Assembly (NCBI GenBank): GCA_013397695.1 | Contig: VYZI01000524.1 | Coordinates: 248,001-312,000, forward strand | Source: Centropus unirufus | Taxonomy: Eukaryota; Chordata; Aves; Cuculiformes; Centropidae | Reading direction: 5' to 3' | DNA: 64,000 nucleotides | In this document: positions 60,801-64,000 of the stretch, piece by piece | Position numbering within the stretch: the stretch's first letter is position 1 | How the letters are laid out: each line of letters starts with the position of its first letter | Notes under the pieces: model-generated | The model's database searches: none | Told to the model about the DNA's origin: nothing | Seen by the model: the letters and a program-made list of their open reading frames with translations, nothing else | Made by a program: the position numbers and the translations under genes

Positions 60801-62807
60801 AGAACAAATGCATTTATTACACACACTGCATTTGGGCTTTCAGTACGGAAAGGATATATACAAATAAAAATGTGGTTTCCTCTGCAGTCTTTAATGCATT
60901 CAGTCCCTATTTATGAAGGTGATTTGGGGTTTTGGTAGGTTTTTTTCACCTTAGCTGAAATGAAATTGCAATTTTACAGACACCGAATGTTTTCTGCAGG
61001 ATGCAAAAGATCTTTTTGTACCAAATAAAATGGGACTTTATTTTCAATATACCTATGCATCCTTAAGAACAGGATAATTTATATTTGCTGGATAGTTTAT
61101 GCACTTTTGCTAAAAATAGGCCCATCCCAGCTAGGAATTTTATACAGAATAAAACCCTACTGTTGTTACAAGTAAATCTACTCTAGGTGTCGGCTTTGAG
61201 AAGCACAGATAATGGTGTCTACAGAAACCCACTGATTCCCCATGGTGGGTTGCTACCTGAAGAGCAAATATATCTCTCATGATTGCTGCTTGATGATGAA
61301 GGGTGGTGGCAGGTGTTGCTCATTCCCAGCATCATTCCCGCAGCACGCACAGCACTAGTCCAGGCTACCGTTCCTGGCTTCATTCCCAAGATCCCATTGC
61401 CAAACACACAAGAAACACAAAGATGTTTGCAGACTGCAGTATTCTCTGACTTAATCCATAAAATAGTTTACGTAGGGATTTTTAAATGTGCATATCATTA
61501 GTTACCTAATGCATTAAGGCTTTCCTTTGTTTGGCCTCCATGTATCAGTATCTATAGATTATGAATATATGCATAGGGAAGAGTCTTTTAGATCAAATCA
61601 TAGAATCATTAACGACATAGAATCATCTAAGCTCATCCAGTCCAACCCCACCGCACCCACTAAACCCCATCCCAAAGTGCCATGGCTACACACTTTCCGA
61701 ATCCCACCCAGGATGGTTACTCCACCACTTCCTTGGGCAGTCTCTTCCAATGCTTCACCCCTCCTTCAGGAAAGAATTTTTTCCTAATATCCAATCTAAA
61801 CCTGTCCTGGCACAACCTGAGGCCATTTCCACTCTTCCTGGATTACCTTTCACTGTACAAACCCTAAAAAAAGCAAAGAGATGCCAGGTAAAAATGTCCT
61901 TTTAATAAAAGCAAGAGATAGGCAGCAATTACCTTCCCCTGTTCTTACCTCCCTAACTCCACAGCACCATCAGCAAGTCCCATCTCAGCCCTCTGATACA
62001 CTCGAGAGTCCACAGGACCAAGGCTCAGTGGGGGAACTGCTTGCCCATGTCTGTGGGAGAAGAGGTCGATGCTGTACCTCCATATACTATTTGCCTTTGC
62101 TTTCTCTGACAGGTGCCAAATTCCCAATCAAATGGACAGCTCCAGAGGCCATTAACTTCGGAGTTTTCACTATCAAATCTGACGTGTGGTCTTTTGGAAT
62201 CCTTCTGACAGAAATCATAACCTATGGCAGGATTCCTTACCCAGGTACGCCAGGTATATGGGATGAGTGTGCATCAGCTTCCACACATCTAGTGCTTCTT
62301 TATGCTTGAAGACACATATCCAAGTGTAGCCCTGTGTGCCCAGACACACACCCCTGTCTCTTCATGCTGAATTTCTTTTTTTCAGCTCCCTCAAGCCTCA
62401 GTTATACTTGTGCTAGGCAAAACCTATAGAGAGGAATTCTGGGAAGGGGCAGAGGGACGTAGGGGGGAGCGCAATTTTGAAGAAGAAATTGTGCCTAGAC
62501 ATGCCCAAACATCTCAATAGTGGATATGAGTGGTGGGGAGCACTGAGTTTCACTCCTAGGGTGCTCAATAACCCCTGTTGGGTTGTGTTTCCCTCCAGGA
62601 ATGACCAACCCCGAGGTGATTCGCAATCTGGAGCGGGGCTACCGCATGCCCTGCCCAGACTTGTGCCCTGCTGAACTCTACAATATCATTCTGAAATGCT
62701 GGAGAAACAAGCCTGAGGAACGCCCGACCTTTGAGTACCTGCAGTCAGTCCTTGAGGACTTTTACACTGCCACCGAGAAGCAGTATGAGCCAGAGCCTCA
62801 GCAGTAA
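33755..62807 (+). CDS. BLK: BLK, B-lymphoid Src-family tyrosine kinase (12 coding exons, whole gene span)
   Basis: Joining 12 exons gives 1500 bases including the stop, or 499 residues (human BLK has 505). Order: Gly2 myristoylation signal, short unique region (to ~50), SH3 (~52-110, ALYDF at 57-61), SH2 (116-~213, FLVRES at 140-145, Arg143), linker with Trp227, kinase domain (~234-487). Kinase residues: GSGQFG loop 241-246, Lys262, Glu277, gatekeeper Thr305, HRD 351-353, DFG 371-373, activation-loop Tyr382, APE 396-398. The C-terminal regulatory Tyr is 493, followed by EPEPQQ. BLK identity rests on the kinase-lobe stretch EGMAYIERMNSIHRDLRAAN and the following LCCKIADFGLARII, and on the FAM167A neighbour. 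BLK phosphorylates tyrosines downstream of the B-cell receptor at the plasma membrane. Nothing is broken, so a working gene is expected. Confidence 0.96.
33857..35872 (+). other. BLK: BLK intron after coding exon 1 (2.0 kb)
   Basis: No repeat family or gene was recognised. Ends in a T-rich tract and AAAG acceptor at 35871-35872. Confidence 0.8.
35873..35921 (+). CDS. BLK: BLK coding exon 2 (unique region)
   Basis: A 49-base exon between TCTACCAAAG and CAAG|GTAAGA. It encodes residues 35-50 plus one base (GRQFINVSHLNQASVQ). It is shorter than the mammalian counterpart, which explains most of the length difference from human BLK. The unique region is the least conserved part of Src kinases, so the exon is placed by splice sites and frame. 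Confidence 0.88.
37311..37366 (-). mobile_element. CR1 LINE, minimal 3' end
   Basis: Only ~56 bp of a minus-strand CR1 terminus remain: ATAGAACCATAAAGTGGTTT followed by GGGTTGGAAAGGGTCTTAAA and GATCATCTGGTTCCAA. Confidence 0.8.
37871..38300 (-). mobile_element. CR1 LINE 3' fragment (~430 bp)
   Basis: Minus-strand CR1 with 3' UTR and the end of ORF2: CATAAAACCATCGAATGGTT, TCATCCAACCTGGCCTTGAA, CAGGGATGGGGCAGCCACAC, then TCTCTTCTCCAGGCTGAACA and CCAGCCCTCTTGTGTCCATT. Frame is lost. Confidence 0.9.
40042..40070. repeat. (TTTTG)n microsatellite
   Basis: About five and a half tandem TTTTG units in the intron, on the edge of a T-rich stretch. Confidence 0.9.
40814..40880. repeat. Polypyrimidine (CTT/TTC-rich) tract
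   Basis: A nearly pure C/T stretch of ~67 bases on the plus strand, rich in TTC units. Low-complexity intronic DNA. Confidence 0.85.
41931..42346 (+). mobile_element. CR1 LINE 3' fragment next to BLK coding exon 3
   Basis: Plus-strand CR1 running from AAAGATGATCAGAGAGCTGG through CCTTCCAGTACATAAAAGGA and GGTGTCCCTGCCCATGGCAA to ACCATTCTGATTCAATGATT. Its 3' end is 52 bases before the exon start at 42399. Confidence 0.9.
42399..42492 (+). CDS. BLK: BLK coding exon 3 (SH3, first half)
   Basis: 94 bases, donor AA|GTAAGT at 42492/42493. Encodes residues 51-81 and two bases of 82, including NFVVVALYDF and DLQLVKGEKLQVLS, the RT-loop half of the SH3 domain. Tyr59 of ALYDF is a conserved ligand-contact residue in SH3 domains. 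Confidence 0.96.
42493..43513 (+). other. BLK: BLK intron after coding exon 3 (1.0 kb)
   Basis: No repeat or gene recognised. Acceptor TGCTTTGCAG ends at 43513. Confidence 0.85.
43514..43612 (+). CDS. BLK: BLK coding exon 4 (SH3, second half)
   Basis: 99 bases, donor AA|GTAAGT at 43612/43613. Encodes residues 82-114 with NEGDWWLAKSL (Trp86, Trp87) and GYIPSNFVAQVDSLEEEK. The paired Trp and the PSNFV strand are SH3 hallmarks; the C-terminal part is the SH3-SH2 connector. Confidence 0.96.
43613..44788 (+). other. BLK: BLK intron after coding exon 4 (1.2 kb)
   Basis: No repeat or gene recognised. Acceptor TCTGTCTCCCAG ends at 44788. Confidence 0.85.
44789..44892 (+). CDS. BLK: BLK coding exon 5 (SH2, first half)
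   Basis: 104 bases, donor AAAG|GTGAGA at 44892/44893. Encodes residues 115-149. Starts WYFKTLSRKDAERLLL and holds GSFLVRESETSK (138-149); Arg143 is the phosphotyrosine-binding arginine of SH2 domains. Confidence 0.96.
45649..45792 (-). mobile_element. CR1 LINE 3' fragment
   Basis: Minus-strand CR1 of the subfamily with AGATCATCCAGTCCAACTTC, CTAAAGCAGGCTCATCTACA and GAATATCTCCAGAAAGGGAG. Confidence 0.88.
47240..47425 (+). mobile_element. CR1 LINE 3' fragment
   Basis: Plus-strand CR1 3' UTR: CTGGAGGTATTCAAGACCAG, GAGCAACCTGATCCAGTGGA, GGTCCCTTCCAACCTAAACT, and terminal TTCTATGATGATTCTATGA. Confidence 0.9.
48041..48270 (+). mobile_element. CR1 LINE 3' fragment
   Basis: Plus-strand CR1 3' UTR: TTTGAAAGAGGGGAGATTTA, AGATATCAGGAAGAAAGTTT, GTTGCCCAGAGAAGTTGTGG, ending ATAATTCTATGAT. 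Confidence 0.9.
49336..49535 (-). mobile_element. CR1 LINE 3' fragment
   Basis: Minus-strand CR1 similar to the 45649 copy: CACAGAATCACAGAGTGGTT, GAGATCATCCAGTCCAACCT, CTAAAGCAGGTTCACCTACA, GGATATCTCCAGAGAAGGAG. The 5' boundary is uncertain. Confidence 0.87.
50347..50365. repeat. (ATC)n microsatellite
   Basis: About six ATC units in a BLK intron. Confidence 0.85.
50769..50983 (-). mobile_element. CR1 LINE 3' fragment
   Basis: Minus-strand CR1: TAGAATCATTAAGGTTGGAA, GATCATCAAGTCCAACGATC, CACCACTGTGCCTACTAAAC, CAGGGATGGTGTCTCTACCA and TAATATCTAATCTAAA. Same subfamily as the 19844, 31285 and 61599 copies. Confidence 0.9.
52073..52222 (+). CDS. BLK: BLK coding exon 6 (SH2, second half)
   Basis: 150 bases, donor AGCC|GTAAGT at 52222/52223. 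Encodes residues 150-199: GAYSLSVRDGDSAHGDIIKH, then YRIRSLDGGGYYISP and TLPELIHHYS. These are the SH2 core strand, the phosphotyrosine pocket and the specificity region. Reading through the donor would add about 44 intron-coded residues before a stop, which I take to be unspliced noise. Confidence 0.96.
52223..52747 (+). other. BLK: BLK intron after coding exon 6 (525 bp)
   Basis: No repeat recognised. Acceptor TTCATCCTCATGCAG ends at 52747. Confidence 0.85.
52748..52900 (+). CDS. BLK: BLK coding exon 7 (SH2 end, linker, glycine loop)
   Basis: 153 bases, donor ATGG|GTAAGT at 52900/52901. Encodes residues 200-250: QKGDGLCQRLTAPC ends the SH2, VPQRPWAQDEWEIPRES is the linker (Trp227 packs on the kinase N-lobe in Src kinases), and KKLGSGQFGEVWM carries the nucleotide-binding loop (241-246). 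Confidence 0.96.
53010..53173 (-). mobile_element. CR1 LINE 3' fragment
   Basis: Minus-strand CR1: TAGAATGGTTTGGGTTGGAA, CTGCCATGGGCAGGGGCACT, CCAAGGATGGGGCATCCATG, CTGAGCAACCTATTCTGG. Confidence 0.9.
53192..53247 (-). mobile_element. CR1 LINE, minimal 3' end
   Basis: A second minus-strand CR1 terminus (GATAGAATGGTTGGGGTCAG, AAGGGACCTTGAAGATCCCC) 18 bases after the previous fragment. Either a nested insertion or a separate truncated copy. Confidence 0.8.
54027..54206 (+). CDS. BLK: BLK coding exon 8 (kinase N-lobe, hinge)
   Basis: 180 bases, donor AATG|GTAAAG at 54206/54207. Encodes residues 251-310: YYKNNIKVAVKTMKEGSM with catalytic Lys262, FLAEANLMKRLQH with the C-helix Glu277 that pairs with it, and IYIVTEYMANG with gatekeeper Thr305 and the hinge. 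A Thr gatekeeper is usual in Src kinases. Confidence 0.97.
54207..55218 (+). other. BLK: BLK intron after coding exon 8 (1.0 kb)
   Basis: Nearly half is a plus-strand CR1 fragment (54346-54798). Acceptor CTTTTTTTGCAG ends at 55218. Confidence 0.85.
54346..54798 (+). mobile_element. CR1 LINE fragment, ORF2 end and 3' UTR
   Basis: Plus-strand CR1: GGGCTGGAGCACCTCACCTA, AGCCTGCAGAAGAGAAGGCT, GATTTAGACTGGATATAAAG, and terminal ACTATGATTCTATGAAG. A 141-codon frame (54329-54754) covers it and is a LINE remnant. Confidence 0.9.
55219..55295 (+). CDS. BLK: BLK coding exon 9 (kinase helices D-E)
   Basis: 77 bases, donor TCAG|GTTAGT at 55295/55296. Encodes residues 311-336: GCLLDYLKTEEGSQLNLPKL then IDMSAQ. 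It matches the BLK/LCK-type D-E helix segment and ends in phase 0. Confidence 0.96.
55808..56270 (-). mobile_element. CR1 LINE 3' fragment (~460 bp)
   Basis: Minus-strand CR1: TATAGAATGGTTTGGAAAGG, CTGCCATGGGCAGGAACAAC, TTCTTCCTAATACCTCATCT, TTCTCTTCTCCAGGCTGAAA, CACTCCAGGACTGAAAGCAG. Reaches into the ORF2 end without an open frame. Confidence 0.9.
56903..56927. repeat. (TTCC)n microsatellite
   Basis: About six TTCC units in a BLK intron. Confidence 0.88.
59217..59367 (+). CDS. BLK: BLK coding exon 10 (catalytic and activation loops)
   Basis: 151 bases, donor GAAG|GTGAGT at 59367/59368. Encodes residues 337-386 with HRDLRAAN (Asp353 the catalytic base), DFG at 371-373 and activation-loop Tyr382 in ENEYLAQEG. 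LVSETLCCKIADFGLARII is the most BLK-specific stretch: the CC pair before KIADFG separates BLK from LCK, LYN and HCK as I recall them. Confidence 0.97.
59368..62112 (+). other. BLK: BLK intron after coding exon 10 (2.7 kb)
   Basis: AT-rich in the middle (60.4-61.2 kb), one minus-strand CR1 fragment near the right end. Acceptor TTTGCTTTCTCTGACAG ends at 62112. Confidence 0.82.
61599..61831 (-). mobile_element. CR1 LINE 3' fragment
   Basis: Minus-strand CR1: CATAGAATCATTAACGACAT, CTCATCCAGTCCAACCCCAC, GGTTACTCCACCACTTCCTT, CTAATATCCAATCTAAACCT, CTGGCACAACCTGAGGCCAT. The terminal CATAGAATCAT motif is doubled (61599 and 61617). Confidence 0.9.
62113..62244 (+). CDS. BLK: BLK coding exon 11 (kinase C-lobe, APE)
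   Basis: 132 bases, donor CCAG|GTACGC at 62244/62245. Encodes residues 387-430: AKFPIKWTAPEAINFGVF with APE at 396-398, then SDVWSFGILLTEIITYGRIP. The Src-type P+1 loop and helix F Asp410 are intact. Confidence 0.97.
62245..62598 (+). other. BLK: BLK last intron (354 bp)
   Basis: Short intron without repeats. Acceptor TTTCCCTCCAG ends at 62598. Confidence 0.88.
62599..62807 (+). CDS. BLK: BLK last coding exon (C-lobe end, regulatory tail)
   Basis: 209 bases to TAA at 62805-62807. Encodes residues 431-499: MTNPEVIRNLERGYRMPCPD, CWRNKPEERPTFEYLQSVLE and DFYTATEKQYEPEPQQ. Tyr493 is the tail tyrosine that CSK phosphorylates in Src kinases to lock the closed form. Cys449 in MPCPD replaces the Arg found in human BLK. 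Confidence 0.97.
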
Positions 62808-63365
62808 ACCACAGTCCCACCAGCACCTAGGGACAGATCTGGAAGAAAGCCACCATCCCACACAGTGATGGTTCATTTCAGGCCTTTCACTTTCTCCCTT
62901 GTGCCACCCCAATGCATTTGGAGATAGGGAGCAAGGAGGGACATGAAGGAGGTGGATGCTGCCAGCTCTGTGGTTATCATGGAGATTAAAGAAGTGGCTG
63001 AAAGATGGCACAGCTCCCGCTCCACCCACCTGGATGTCAGTACCCATGTTGCAGGCATCACCTCTGCCATAAAGGACAGCAGATTCCTTCGTGGTGTACC
63101 CAGAGAAAGCCCCTCAACCCTGTAACTGCAGGTGAAGAAGGGGGTGCCATAGCCGGGGGGTTGGTACTAGGGTTGCACAATCTCTCCCCTGCTTTTGATG
63201 TCACTGCCGGCAATACTACAGCCCTCTTCATGCCAAGGGCAAGGGTAGGAATGCGTACTGTCTGCACCTCCTTGGGCCACACCAGGCTCCCAAGCTCTGG
63301 AGCAATCTCTCCAGGTGATGCCACCTCTCTGCCCCAAATAAATAATAAAGAACTGAATATGATAA
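62808..63365 (+). other. BLK: BLK 3' UTR (extent inferred from poly(A) signals)
   Basis: Non-coding sequence from the stop to the expected cleavage ~15-25 bases after the poly(A) signals. The length is inferred. Confidence 0.65.
63337..63349 (+). promoter_or_regulatory. BLK: Two BLK poly(A) signals (AATAAA twice)
   Basis: AATAAA occurs at 63337-63342 and again at 63344-63349, 530 bases after the stop. They are the first canonical hexamers I find after the stop, and a T-rich stretch follows at 63370-63385. Confidence 0.75.
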
Positions 63366-64000
63366 TTTCCCATTTCTTTATTTGGACTTCAGGGCAAGGA
63401 GAAGCCCCTGTGCTCCCCAGGCAGCTTAGGGAGATGCTGGTGTGGTACCCGGGAAGGGAAGAGGGAATGCCCAGGGTGAACCACACCGACCCCCAGCCCA
63501 GGCAGCCCAGAAGCCTAGAAGCAGGAGAGAAGTTCATGGTGTTGCCACGAGATGTCCCCACAAGTCTGGGGATACCTCTATTAAAATAGCTCAAAAAATA
63601 CCCTCCCGACTTTGCTGTGCACAAACTCTTGATGCAGCATTGGTGCATCATGCCAGGTCTCACTCCATGCCCAGTGCTAGGAGAGCTCAAATGCCTTTCC
63701 TCTGCTTTCTGGTGCACCACTGGCCCACTGGTCTGGTGGGAATGTCCACATTGTGGTGCAGGGTGGCTTGGGGAGTGGAAGTGGAGGATGAAGAAATAAG
63801 GCACAGATGGCACGCTTGGAGGGATGTTAGGACCACAGAAAATGTAATCCCCTGCATTCTCAGGAGGCCAGGGGGCTTTAACAGCAGAAAACAAGTCTCC
63901 CAGTCACAGGAGGAAGGGAACTGGTAGAAATTATAGAGCCTTAGAAATCCTGTATGTAGTGGAGGATCCTGTATCCAATGTCTAGGATGTTTTCACCAGG
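63366..64000. other. Downstream flank of BLK
   Basis: No recognised gene or repeat. Long overlapping open frames on both strands (minus 63058-63651 from an ATG, plus 63442-63927) are noted as a finding; none resembles a known protein. Confidence 0.55.

Noticed and set aside
33755..62807. Assignment to LCK, LYN or HCK instead of BLK
   Set aside because: The N-terminus lacks the Cys residues of LCK/LYN, the catalytic region carries the BLK-type MNSIHRDLRAAN and CCKIADFG, and FAM167A is adjacent.
1..64000. CRISPR arrays, tRNA or rRNA genes, operons
   Set aside because: No regular spacer-repeat array, no cloverleaf or rRNA sequence recognised by eye, and the genome is a vertebrate one.

Overview
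The window is vertebrate nuclear DNA and almost certainly from a bird. About twenty fragments of CR1, the dominant avian LINE, lie in it, several still carrying the short 3'-end repeat based on ATTCTATG. There is also one LTR of a type I recognise from bird genomes. The coding genes are split by GT-AG introns. There is no bacterial-style gene organisation, no CRISPR and no operon.

Layout. At the left edge, on the minus strand, is the first coding exon of FAM167A (start codon at 246, running off the window). On the plus strand, from 33755 to 62807, lies a complete B-lymphoid Src-family tyrosine kinase, BLK. It has 12 coding exons whose junctions are all GT-AG and in frame, giving 499 residues. 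The two genes face away from each other with about 33.5 kb between their start codons. This is the FAM167A-BLK neighbourhood known from mammals.

Between the genes I find no further protein-coding gene. The interval holds a GC-richer stretch near 8.55-9.2 kb with a possible non-coding first exon of FAM167A, a solo LTR at 10.56-11.11 kb in minus orientation, an AT-rich palindrome at 7.45-7.50 kb, and scattered CR1 fragments from 14.2 kb onward. The non-coding first exon of BLK must lie in this interval, because an acceptor sits directly before the ATG exon. I can only offer one weak candidate near 16.4-16.64 kb.

Inside BLK, the introns hold CR1 fragments in both orientations and a few simple repeats. 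One CR1 copy ends only about 52 bp before exon 4. After the stop codon there is a 3' UTR with two overlapping-type poly(A) signals near 63.34 kb.

BLK is a membrane-anchored signalling kinase (Gly2 myristoylation site, SH3, SH2, kinase domain, inhibitory C-terminal Tyr). All key catalytic and regulatory residues are present, so this copy looks functional. FAM167A is a small, largely disordered protein. No novel multi-gene system is visible; the unusual items are regulatory candidates, repeat placement and a few sequence oddities, listed with modest interest scores.
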